Positions 22,474 to 31,906 are shown, counted from the first letter of the stretch. The stretch is DNA of 64,000 nt from Dactylorhiza incarnata (GCA_033032865.1 JAWHQI010000273.1:2480001-2544000), one strand, 5' to 3'. The notes: generated by a model not told the origin, from the sequence alone. A program made the numbers and translations.

Positions 22474-24254
22474 TTTGTGTTTTATTTGATGTGGTGAACT
22501 GTTTCGGAGTATCTCTTTTAATTCCTGCACTTTATAAACAATGCTAATACAGGTATTTGGTCCAGCTTAAGGACGTTAAATGAAAGCGCTACTGGGAGAC
22601 AACCCAGATTTCCTGATTTCGTATTTCTCCTTATCTAACTTCTTTTAGTTCAGCTTTTGCATTTGCTTTTGTTGTTTTGAGTTTTGTGCTTGCAGGTTTT
22701 GTGTTCGATGGTGCGGATGCTGCGGACTATTCCTGTTCATAAACGCCAATCATCTGGTATGCTCATTTCTGAGCATGGGGTAACGCTTCCTCCCCTCTTT
22801 TAGCTTCAAATTTCTAGATATATTGTTTAGCTTAAGTCTGGGGGAGCGGTTGTTGTTATCCACTGTGCACGAGTTGCACCGCATACAAGAAGGTTGTTTC
22901 TTATTTATTCCAGTCATTATCATTGTTTTCATGCTTCACACACCACTTCACCCACTTGAGTGCGTGCTTATCTTTTTGTCGTTGTTCCGTTTAAACTATT
23001 TTGGTCGGAATGTGAAATAGATTGTTAACGTAGGAATTATTATTTGGAGTGCGATGTTGACTCATGTAGTGTTCTAGTCACTTCGCATGCTACGGTAGAA
23101 TTTGAGTAGAACTAGATTTTCTTTATGCATCTAATTTATGTTTAGTATTTCTGCGTAAATTTAGATTTAATATACTCAAGTGGTGAATTTGTATGGAATT
23201 GACGATAAACCGGTGTTGTGTGTGTGCGATTACTAGTCGTGTGTTGCTCGAGTCGGGAGGACGGTTTACCTTTCTCGTGGGCTAAGAACTTGCCCCAAGC
23301 GACTCTCGAAGCATGGGTGAGAGCTACTCGTTGAGTCAAGCATGATGTAGGCCACCCTTTGGCTAGTTTGAGCTTTGTTATTCCATGTCCATTTCGTTCA
23401 CCGTTGCAAGCCAAATTTGTGCCTACCAATCCTTTGTTCAGCTCCTCTTCATCAACCAAAGCCTGAAGCCTATCCTACACCCGCAACCAAATTGTTTTTG
23501 ACTGCGCTTATAAGTCTCAACTTGTGTGGTGTGTGGAATCATTGTGTCATGAAAGGAAAATAAAGTCTACCTGCTGATTTTGAACCAACCGGAGGATATA
23601 TAAAAGAAGTAAAAGATGTTAAAAGAAAAAAAAAGAGTATTTTGGAAAAAATCCTTCCGAGCTAAAAAGACAATCTGTTGGTATTTGTGAAGTAGGCCGT
23701 GTGCACACCTGGTTTTCATGATAAGTCTGGGGGTGTGTCACACGAGCATAGTTGTTGGTCTTGCGTGGTGCAGCGTTCCGTTAGCTCACTTGGGTTGCGT
23801 AGCCGCCGTGTTTAACTTTGAAATATCATACCGTAACCTAAGCCCCGTTTTAATCCTAAAAGCCCTACTGATTTGACTTACGAGAGTGCTAGCGCCGTGG
23901 AGAGAGTGTGACCGGGCAAGCGTATGGTTCACGACGTTGATGGATTTCAGCGGAGTTATTCCTAAGCCCCGATCTTTTGCAACACCCGCCTCAGTGTCTC
24001 GTCACTTTCACACCGGGCATGATCGTCAAATTCTTCATAATTCTCCAACTGAGTATAACTAAATCTTTACTTACACTTTAATACTCATGTAAATTAGTTA
24101 GCACAGTTAGAATCTCCTTCTGCTAGAATCTATACTCGCATGCGTATGTTACTTCGCACCGTACTCCCTTGTGTAATTCTCTATGTTAACTATCGTTTTC
24201 ACACTCCGCTGGATTCGTTTGCTCGGGACGCGCAAACAGTTAAGTCTGGGGGTG
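22474..24254 (+). other. Non-coding 3' region of the gag-only element, three polypurine-like tracts
   Basis: 1.8 kb without a supported ORF. The block AAAGCGCTACTGGGAGACAA (22,583-22,602) matches the block just after pol in the antisense Athila element. The tract AAGTCTGGGGGAG occurs at 22,834-22,846, AAGTCTGGGGGTG at 23,723-23,735 and again at 24,242-24,254, where it abuts the LTR and should be the working plus-strand primer. Confidence 0.8.
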
Positions 24255-25770
24255 TGATGAGTCCTGATCATATACACATTTATGGACTCATCCGGGCCGT
24301 TATTTAGTCATTTCTCTGCACTTTAGCCTTGTTATAGTTTATATTTGATAATCCATGCTAGGTGAACATCTAGGCCCACTTTGGTGCAATTTTCGTGCTT
24401 ATTGTCATTAGTAGTATTCATGTGCTGTCAAGTGCCACTTTCAGTGGCTAGATCTGTGGTTGTGCTGGAATAAGAGTCGTGCAAGTGTTCCCGGTGCAAT
24501 TCTGCACAGGAACACTGCGCACGATCGCCGGTTCTATTGCGCACGACCACTAGTCGTGCGCCACTGATCGTGTGCACTTAACCCTTTTTCACGAGTTCTG
24601 TTTGGTGCAGTGCGCATGACCACCAACGCCAGTGCGCACGACCACCGGTCGTGCGCCACTGCTCGTGCGCACTTATCATTTAAATTCTGAGTTCTGTTTG
24701 TTGTATTGCGCACGACCATCGACGATAGTGCGCACGACCACCGGTCGTGCGCCACTAGTCGTGCGAACATTTTATTTTATAAATTTCGTATCTTGCAGGT
24801 TCCACCCAGGCAGTGCGCACGATCGCAGAATTCCAGTGCGCACGACCACTGGTCGTGCGCCAATGACCGTGCGCAGTATTTATTCCAGCGCCTATTTAAA
24901 CGCCCGTTGCGATTTTTAGGGCATTATCAGCCGCCGGGAGCGGAGTTCCTGTTCCGTACGCCGTCGACCTCCACCGTGGGACGCCTCCACTTCATCTCCT
25001 ACGCAAGGGGAAGCCTCCTCCATCCATTCCAAGACTTCCTCCATTGTCTGTGAGTGTTCTCCATCGTCCGCAAGCCTCCAAGCAACCATTCTCTCACTCC
25101 GCCCGGTGAGAAGAAGAAGAAACCTGAAGTCGAAGACGACGGAGCTACGTAGGGAGATCGTGACAGCTCTCTACGCCGGAAGCATAGTCTGCCCGAGTCC
25201 GGAGGTAGCCCGACAACCTACCATTCCGGCCGTGAACGGCCGCTAGTCTTCACGATCGGTTATTTCTTTCCTCTTTCCTCCATTGTACTCATTGAACCGT
25301 GTAAACTCGAATATTATGATGATGTTTGTTGAAATGAATGTTTCCTTGTTGTTCTTCATGGTTTGCTTGTGATTCACTCCGTTCTCACTCACTCACTCGT
25401 ACACGCACGCAAGGTGTTTGTTTCGTGTTAGCAAGAGCTAACGACGGTTGTGAAGAGGTGTTTATGACCCTCACCCTTTCGCGCTATAACACACTCCATT
25501 CCGCCTCACGAAGCACGGCATCGCGGCCGTTGCATCCATCTCACCTTGCGAAGCGGTGTTTTCGACCCGCATCTTTTTTTTGTTGTTGTTAAGATTAGGA
25601 AACCCAACCAAGAAACCCCCTTTTTTTCATGTGTGTTTCGTTAGTGTAACAAGAGTCACGCTACGCATCTCGTTCACCCAACCTGCATTCCTCAAGAGAC
25701 CGACATCCCGGGATTCTATTCTCCACAATTATTACTTGACAGCGACCGGTGCACTTGCCGACACGCATCA
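24255..25770 (+). repeat. 3' LTR of the gag-only Athila-related element
   Basis: 1516 bp, paired with 18,512-20,026. It has the same palindrome swarm (about 24,505-24,880) and a TATA-like box at 24,891-24,901. It ends CACGCATCA at 25,770, followed by the target copy GAGGG. Confidence 0.94.
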
Positions 25771-25775
25771 GAGGG

Positions 25776-26157
25776 CGTGTAATTTTAATTGACGTGGCAG
25801 CTGGCTCTGGATGCTTGTGGCGGGTCGCGGCCGTGGTATTGGGCCACGCCCTTGGTCACGCCCGTGACCTGGGGCGTGTACTTGGCGAATTTTTCACGGA
25901 ATGTCCCCGGAGTGGCAGAAACAGGTCTGCAACACTGCGCAGGTTACACGCCCATGGTCACGCCCATGATCTGGGGCGTGTAAATGTACTTTTTTTTTCA
26001 AATGTCCAGAAAACCTGAAAACACAAAATAAACTTAGGTTAGCTTATGAAATTAAAATATGAAAGATTTATATGATATAATTTAGATAAAAGACATAATT
26101 TCATATTAAAATAATAATAAAACTATACTAAAAGATGAGAAAATAAATTACTCATCA
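25776..26157 (-). repeat. 5' LTR of the Athila-type element, part 2
   Basis: This completes 17,278-18,511 and corresponds to 9521-9902 of the other LTR. It ends CTCATCA at 26,157, then the target copy ATGCC and the Tat sequence. Two more CACGCCC hairpins lie at 25,850-25,985. Confidence 0.92.
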
Positions 26158-26829
26158 ATGCCCCAGATCGATTCCGCTCCCGGGATCTCATTAGACGGGG
26201 GGTTCTGGTTGATCTCTGGAGAGGCTGGCAAGGTGACAAGTTTTATGCTGGAATGCTTCAGATCGATTCTGCTCCCGGGCTCTCACTAGACGGGGGGTTC
26301 TGGTTGATCTCTGGAGAGGCTGGCATGGTGACATGTTTTTATGCTGCAATGCCCCAGATCGATTCCTCTCCCGGGCTCTCACTAGACGGGGGGTTCAGGT
26401 TGATCTCTAGAGAGGCTGGCAAGGTGACAAGTTTTTAATGTTGGAATACCCCAGATCGATTCCGCTCCCGGGCTCTCACTAGACGGGGGGTTCTGGTTGA
26501 TCTCTGGAGAGGCTGGCAAGGTGACAAGTTTTATGCCGGAATGCCCCAGATCGATTCCGCTCCCGGGCTCTCACTAGACGGGGGGTTCTGGTTGATCTCT
26601 GGAGAGGCTGGCAAGGTGACAAGTTTTATGCTGGAATGCCCCAGATCGATTCTGCTCCCTGGCTCTCACTAGACGGGGGGTTCTGGTTGATCTCTGGAGA
26701 GGCTGGCAAGGTGACAAGTTTTATGCTGGAATGCCCCAGATCGATTCCGCTCCCGGGCTCTCACTAGACGGGGGTTCTGGTTGATCTCTGGAGAGGCTGG
26801 CAAGGATGACAGGTCTTTATGCTGGAATA
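26158..26829 (+). repeat. 95-bp tandem repeat array in the Tat 3' region
   Basis: Seven copies of a 95-97 bp unit. The mark CAGATCGATT starts at 26,164, 26,259, 26,355, 26,452, 26,547, 26,642 and 26,737. Each unit also holds CTCCCGGGCTCTCACTAGAC or a close variant and GATCTCTGGAGAGGCTGGCA. Small open frames on both strands come from the repeat and are not genes. The Athila element is inserted at the left edge of the array, so the array starts exactly where the Tat sequence resumes. Tandem arrays in the 3' region are a known feature of Tat elements. Confidence 0.95.
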
Positions 26830-27320
26830 CTCCTTCTCGCTCGGCGGGTCGACTCGCTCGGCAAAGAGAGATTTCGCACGATACTATGCGAGTGGTGAGA
26901 ATCAATCTTATGCGATTCAGAACATCCGGTCCTCGGCAGAAAGGTTGCCGGCTCCGGGTAAGAGGCAAGCTCTCGCCAAGAGGAACAATGCCCTGCGAAA
27001 CCTAGAGAAAATACGCGCAACTAAAAGGATAGTAATCCTAAGGCAAACGGCAAAAGGCCCGAGCAGCCAAAGTGTCCAACAGCTATCTATGCGACGACGT
27101 GTGGCGCGAGAACAATCATCACGAGAATAACCTCCGCGAAGGCGGATATCGAGATAAGCGAGAACGAGACATTCAACATAAATAGCAAAACCGAAAAGGG
27201 AAAACACAATGAACAAAATAGAATTTGCATTCATTTCAAGGTTTGATTACAATTCATGGCGATCTCGCCGATCAAAAGTTACAAAAAGAAAAAAAAAAGG
27301 GGGGGGGGGGACGGTGAGCT
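26830..27320. other. Tat 3' region between the array and the first antisense gene, with a 28-base purine tract
   Basis: No supported ORF. GCGAG/CTCGC motifs recur (for example 26,837-26,900). A pure purine tract with a run of twelve G lies at 27,283-27,310, ten bases past the stop codon of the antisense gene. It could serve as an internal polypurine tract for the sense transcript or be part of the antisense 3' UTR. Confidence 0.6.
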
Positions 27321-29290
27321 TCAGGAGTCGCTCGCGAACCCCTCCTCGTCGTCGTCGCTACTCTTCACTGGCGGAAGCGGGAGGAAGAGCTCGGGTACGA
27401 TGTCTTCCAAAGTCAGATCGGCCGCGTCGGCGATTAGGAGTCCGGACCCCTTCATCATCTGGAAGATGTAGCGAGCCGAGTCTGTGGACTCCATGCAGAC
27501 TTCTTCATCTCGCGCTCGCTTCTCTTCCTTCAGACGGTGAGGTGAGGGGGGAACGACGGCGCGGGCGAGCTCATAGTTTAGGGCCTTCAGCCCAGCCACC
27601 TCACCCTCCAAACCCTTGATGCGATCGTCGGCTCTCCCGGCGACCTCGGCATCCTGCAAGTAGGTCCAATTAAAAAAGCAAAACGGCCAAATAAAAGGAA
27701 GATGGGAAAGTCAAGTAACTCACCACACTGCCCTCCGCGGCGAGCAGCTTCTCTTTCAGCTGCGTGTTCTCAGCAAAAACCCCCTGGTAGGCCCTCACGA
27801 GCTCCACATTCCGAAGCTCCAGCTGTAAGCAGCGCCTCCCCGACATGTGGGCAACCTCGGCGGAGCGCAGCTGAGACCTCGCACTCTCGTAAGCAAGGGT
27901 CCTCGCGGTCTCATCCTTATAAGACCCCGCGTCCTCGCGACCATAAAGAGTGAACACGAGGTCAAAGGCGTGACCGCTGACGGTCTCCTTCTCCACCCAG
28001 GAGGGGAGGATGGAGGATATATCCACCCTGTTGGTCTCCAGCTTCCAAGTGATGAGGGGCTCGCCAGTCTCGTCCCGACGCCTCTGGCCGAGGCCGAAGT
28101 TTTAGTGGTTCACTGGGATGGGGAGGGCGGAGGTTCGAACCGCCTCCTGGCAGGGCTCTTCGTTCTCACCCCCCCGCGGAGAGGCCAGTGAGGTCGAACT
28201 CATCAAAGGCGGCCTCGCGGGGCTCCTTACCCTTCGAGGGAGCGTGCGAAACCCCGCTCTTCTTACTCTTCTTCTTTGGCGGAGATTTGGAGGGAGCGGC
28301 ATGACTGCCAGAAGTCCCCGGTCTCTTGCAAGAAGAGGGCTCAGCTGGAGCGACGGTGCCTCGGCAAGCTTCCGCCCCCATGGTCGCGAGGGCCAGGGTG
28401 GCGTCGGTTGTTCGGTTGCTGGCATAGGGAGGATGGAGGTGAAGATCTCGCTCGCCTGGAAATAAAACATTGAAATCTTGATAAGCAAGGTATGGCGGGG
28501 AATAAAGTTGCAAATGCTAAAAGAGATCCTTACCTTCCCCGGCGAGGACCGGAGGCAGCGAATCGAGATTGCGGCGAAGATAAACAACCTCGAAGTTCTT
28601 CTTACAGAAGAACTGATGGAGGAGGGCATCATGGCCGCCAAGGGCGGTAGGCCGGTAGGTGGTCTCGCTGTGTTGAACCGACGAGAGTGGGATATTGCCG
28701 AAGTTCCCCTTGACGACGAGGAACTTCTGGGCCCAAAAGTGGGCCTTGTTGACGGTCTCTACAACCTTCGGACCCGTGCCCACGAAGTAGGTCGTCCCGT
28801 CCTTGAAGGCGCGGAACGAGAACAGCTTCCGGAAGATCGGGAGGCTGAACTCGATGCGTTCCTCGCGAAGATAACAAGCGAACGTTGTAATCACTGCCAT
28901 GGCATTAGGTGTGAGCTGGCCCGGAATGACGCCATAATGCTTGAGCACCTGGCGAGCAGTGAGAACAAGATTAGTCCATATGACGAGCAAGACTTGAATA
29001 ACAGAACATAGGAAGCAAGCGAGAGCGATTATTACCTAGCGAACTTCCGACCACAGGGGAAGGCGCAGACCGACCGCCAAATGGGCAGTGGGAATGGCCA
29101 ACTCGTAGACCAGCGGGTCGTTGATCACGTCATCCTCGCTAGGACGACGTGCCTCGATGGGAGGGGTGACATAATCGGCGACCGCGCTGAAATACTCCTC
29201 GTCGGTCAAGTTACAGTGGTAGAAGGTGTGCTCGGCGAAAGCCTTCGAAATCTTTTGTCGACCCTCTGACTCATTAGCGTCACCGCCCAT
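27321..29290 (-). CDS. Antisense five-exon gene of the Tat element, gypsy-type transposon domain (PF04195-like)
   Basis: Proposed exons on the - strand are 29,290-29,036, 28,948-28,534, 28,455-28,170, 28,081-27,724 and 27,653-27,321. All four introns are GT-AG and phases join with no frame break, giving 549 codons. Exons 1-2 (RLPLWSEV, VLKHYGVIPGQLTPNAM, FACYLREERIEFSLPIF) resemble the plant domain called putative gypsy type transposon (PF04195). Exon 3 is basic, rich in Ser, Pro and Lys (SPPKKKSKKSG), a possible nuclear signal. Exons 4-5 look like a coiled coil (ELRNVELVRAYQGVFAENTQ) and end acidic. One defect is seen: exon 1 ends in TAG where CAG would be expected, and the exon 3 to 4 acceptor must be the second AG of CAGAG. 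A TATA box lies 112 bases upstream of the ATG. Introns can persist because this gene is antisense to the genomic RNA. Its role is unknown. Confidence 0.75.
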
Positions 29291-29401
29291 CTTAGTAACC
29301 TGCGAGAAAGGGAGAGAAGCGAGAACGAGAAGGAGCGAGAGCTCTGAAGCAGAGGAAGAAGAAGGACGAGAATAAATGCGGTGGTTGACTCAGTTATGAC
29401 C

Positions 29402-29413
29402 GCCTATTTATAG
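29402..29413 (-). promoter_or_regulatory. TATA box of the five-exon antisense gene
   Basis: GGCTATAAATAGG-type sequence on the - strand, about 112 bases upstream of the ATG at 29,290. A CT-rich leader lies between (CTCGCTCCTTCTCGTTCTCG). The interval 29,414-29,749 between the two antisense genes shows only scattered GCGAG motifs. Confidence 0.7.
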
Positions 29414-29749
29414 CCAAAGCAAAAGGGCGGGAAGAAGTCCAAGCGTCGGCGAGCACGAGTATCAACAAAAACATCACATCACATATGCGGGCGAGGGAGA
29501 CCTGCGGGGTTAGTGCAAACAATATTTCGGCAGGACACGTTCAGCGAGAACAGAGGGTCCTCGCGAGCCCAATATAACATAAAAGTAAAATGGATCTATT
29601 GACAGCGAGCGAGAAAGGATAAAAGATAATGATACTTATTGTCGAGAGAAATAAAAGCCAGCGTGAGTGGTGAATACGCGAGTCACGAAATGTAGCGAGA
29701 TTGTTCAAAAGTGACGTCAACTGTTACAAATAATTTCACGATATAACCA

Positions 29750-30923
29750 CTAGCGAGAATCGTGGGGTAGCCATTTCCACCGGCCCCCACCCCGTGACCC
29801 GGACCTCGGCGGCACCCTAGAGTTATAATATTCCTCGGCCAAGCGGCCCTCCCGGTCCATGAGGTATGCGTAGTCTCTCATCCTATCCATATGCACCTCC
29901 GGCGTCGTAGCGTTCTCTTCCCGATCACGCTGTCTCGCCTGCCGGAGCCTCGCACATTCTTCCATCAGGACCGCGTGTCTGTCCTCGGCGGCTTCTCTAT
30001 CCCGTCTCTCCTGCACGTTGAGATCCATCATCATCCGGCCATGTTTCCTCAGCAACTCCGCGGCTCGTTGTTTCATCATTTCAGGATCTCGCGGATCCCC
30101 TAAAAAGTCCTCCACCTGGTCAGGTTGAGGGGACATCTCGTCGTCGCCCAATTCAGAATCAGTGCGAGGAATTTCATTAGTCTCTGCGAAACATCGTGAA
30201 AAAGTTAGACGGCGAGATTGAGCCCGCACAGGGCTTCAGCGAGGTCAGAGTGCCTACCAAGCGGATGGCGAGAAGTCGAGGGACGGCCCTCGAACACGTT
30301 GCCGTAGTGAGGGTAGAGAGATTTGCCCAGGCCGGCAGGGTAGGCTGCGTTGTTGATAGGAGGGACCTTTGGCGTCGTAGAACTACCGGTATCCTCGCTC
30401 GTCAAGAGCTGGAACCCAGGCTTATCTATGATTTTCTCTGAAGGAGGCGGGGGCAGAGATGGCGGCCGCGATGTCTGGCGGGCCGGAGACTTCACGGGCG
30501 AGACTGTAAGAAGTAAGGAGCGATGGTCAGTTGACAAAAACCATTCTGGCGCGCGAGGTTCATATCATACCGGTGGTGTTTTTCCCGGCGAGGTTCGTAT
30601 CCGCCTGCGGGCTTTTTCGAGACCCCTCAGCGGGTTCTCCAACATTCTCGCTCGGCAAAGCATCCTGCGAGTGGAAATGAATGACAAACAAATTTATTGA
30701 TGTGAACAGGAATAGCTCGTACCTTCTCGTGACGGCGATCGTCTGGGGAGGAGTCCAGCAGCACGGAGTCATCCCCGGTGCGACGAGCCGATTTCGCCTT
30801 CTTGACTTTTGGCGACTGAGCAGGTGGCGGGCAATTCATCCAGGCGGGGACCCTGGTCGTGGAGGGTAGCCCGCCGAATCTCATCGCCTTCAGGCGAGCC
30901 TCGGCTTCTTCGGAAAGAGGCAT
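29750..30923 (-). CDS. Antisense four-exon gene of the Tat element, unknown protein
   Basis: Proposed exons on the - strand are 30,923-30,723, 30,664-30,571, 30,503-30,258 and 30,183-29,750. All introns are GT-AG (acceptors TCGCAG, TTACAG, TCGCAG). Phases 0, 1 and 1 agree at the joins, giving an uninterrupted 324-residue protein. The N-terminus is MPLSEEAEARLKAMRFGG. Exons 1-3 are rich in Pro, Ser and charged residues and look disordered (PPSLPPPPSEK). Exon 4 has an acidic start and then an Arg/Glu-rich helix likely to form a coiled coil (QERRDREAAEDRHAVLMEEC, ARLRQARQRDREEN), ending Gly/Arg-rich (GSRGGGRWK). I do not recognise the family. It has its own TATA box and lies upstream of, and parallel to, the second antisense gene. 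The splice model is my inference from signals and phase. Confidence 0.72.
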
Positions 30924-30995
30924 CTCCAGGCAGCTACAGTATCAGACAAAGGGAAAGGAAGAGAAGTAACGGCACACGCCACTAGAGGCTCGGGA

Positions 30996-31010
30996 CATTA
31001 TTTATAGCCC
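30996..31010 (-). promoter_or_regulatory. TATA box of the four-exon antisense gene
   Basis: GGGCTATAAATAATG on the - strand, about 75 bases upstream of the ATG at 30,923. It shares GGCTATAAATA with the TATA box of the neighbouring antisense gene. It lies 110 bases from the 3' LTR, so it is not the LTR promoter. Confidence 0.7.
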
Positions 31011-31120
31011 ACAGGGTGGGTCCCACCAAAGATTCCCGACAGGTCATCAAGGAGCGGGCGAATACCAGGGGTTGGATGATTCTTTGCGAGCACAAATGTC
31101 CTCACGAAGATCGGGGATTG

Positions 31121-31901
31121 TGTACAACCCTGATATTCGCCAGGCAAGGAAACAGAGCTCGCCTCTAGGGCGAGCGCGAAGGGTCGGCGAGACAGGCGTT
31201 CGGCGGAATCATCTGAGGTCGACGAAGAGTTATATGCTCATTGAAGCCAAAGGGACGGTCTCGCAACAGGAGTTGCGAGATTTAGACCTCGCCGAGATTG
31301 GCCCCAGCAGACAAGACCTCGGCAGATACCGCCAAAATGGGCCAGCGAGGCCCTCGCAAGGCGATCACCTAGAAGAGGCGTTGCGAGCAGTGTCCGCGAG
31401 AAGGCCAGCGAGAGCTCCGGCAGTAAGGTTCTCGCAATCCCTTGTCCATAAGCCAATAGGGCCAATTTACCCTTTTACCCTTGGTGGTCTGCTTTTAGCC
31501 TCTCCAAACAGCGGAGTTTGGTTGTTCGCAGACCCATTTGGGGTGCGGATAGAAAAATCAAAAGGCGGAATCCTGCTATTTGCAGGCCAGATCAGAAAAT
31601 CTATAAATAGGACCTCATGGGCACCTTTGGAGAGGACTTCACTTCAGCTTCTCTCTCCTCAGGCTTTCTTTGGTTAGCATTTCTAGAGCTCTCCAAGGTG
31701 CCCGAGTCTCGGCTTTGGCTTGGGAGGGGAAGCGCTCAACGATCTTCCGGGTTAGTGGAGGGACCTCCTCACTGCGACTAAGGAATTAGTCATTTTCTTA
31801 GTTTCCCGTCTGTCTTCTCCGTGGGATCAGTAAGGGCTAGCCGCCCCTCATTTCGGTGAGGGCCCCGAACTCCACAAGAGACCGAGAAATTGGTTTCAAC
31901 A
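31121..31901 (+). repeat. 3' LTR of the Tat element
   Basis: 781 bp, paired with 1805-2586. About twelve GCGAG/CTCGC motifs lie in 31,150-31,440. The TATA box CTATAAATAG is at 31,601-31,610. The sequence before it, GATCGGGGATTG (31,109-31,120), is a short G-rich tract in the polypurine position. It is followed by the target copy CTTTG and the resumed copia RT. Confidence 0.94.
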
Positions 31902-31906
31902 CTTTG

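Larger units (their letters stand above)
18512..25770 (+). mobile_element. Athila-related non-autonomous LTR element (gag and protease only)
   Basis: 7259 bp, with LTRs 18,512-20,026 and 24,255-25,770 (TGATGAGTCC...CACGCATCA) and target GAGGG at 18,507-18,511 and 25,771-25,775. The primer site is an exact tRNA-Asp complement. Inside are a gag-protease frame (20,142-21,875), an acidic continuation (to 22,473) and 1.8 kb of non-coding 3' region ending in AAGTCTGGGGGTG just before the LTR. No RT, RNase H or integrase is present, so it would depend on a related autonomous element. LTR divergence by eye is about 2%, the youngest in the stack, in keeping with its position inside the Athila LTR. Confidence 0.93.
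8288..26157 (-). mobile_element. Athila-type Ty3/gypsy element, antisense, broken by a nested relative
   Basis: The LTRs run TGATGCGC...CTCATCA in + orientation: 8288-9902, and 17,278-18,511 joined to 25,776-26,157. The duplicated target ATGCC is at 8283-8287 and 26,158-26,162. Coding is on the - strand, so the right LTR is the 5' LTR. Order on the - strand is LTR, tRNA-Asp-type primer site, gag, protease, RT, RNase H, integrase, long 3' region, polypurine tract, LTR. RT with FMDDFSVF, protease with DLGASINLM and the tRNA-Asp primer point to Athila. No env-like ORF is present. Its pol has frameshifts at homopolymers and several stops. LTR divergence by eye is about 3%. Confidence 0.93.
1805..31901 (+). 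mobile_element. Tat-clade Ty3/gypsy retrotransposon carrying nested Athila-type elements
   Basis: Two matching LTRs (1805-2586 and 31,121-31,901) start TGTACAAC and end CAACA, flanked by the duplicated target CTTTG (1800-1804 and 31,902-31,906). Without the inserted 8288-26,157 the element is about 12.2 kb. Its order is LTR, gag, protease, RT, RNase H, second RNase H, integrase, a 95-bp tandem array, two antisense genes, LTR. The second RNase H after the first, the CHHC zinc knuckle in gag and the long hypervariable 3' region are marks of the Tat clade (Ogre, Retand, Grande group). The pol frame has several stops. I count about 30 LTR differences in 781 bases (about 4%), so it is the oldest of the three nested insertions. 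Confidence 0.93.

Noticed and set aside
26191..26968. Open frames on both strands over 26.2-26.97 kb
   Set aside because: They are products of the 95-bp tandem unit and repeat the same short peptide on each pass.
28517..28641. Sense-strand frames opposite the five-exon antisense gene (for example 28,478-29,011)
   Set aside because: The antisense exons join in phase across introns and match a known plant domain; the sense frame spans an intron and has no match I recognise.
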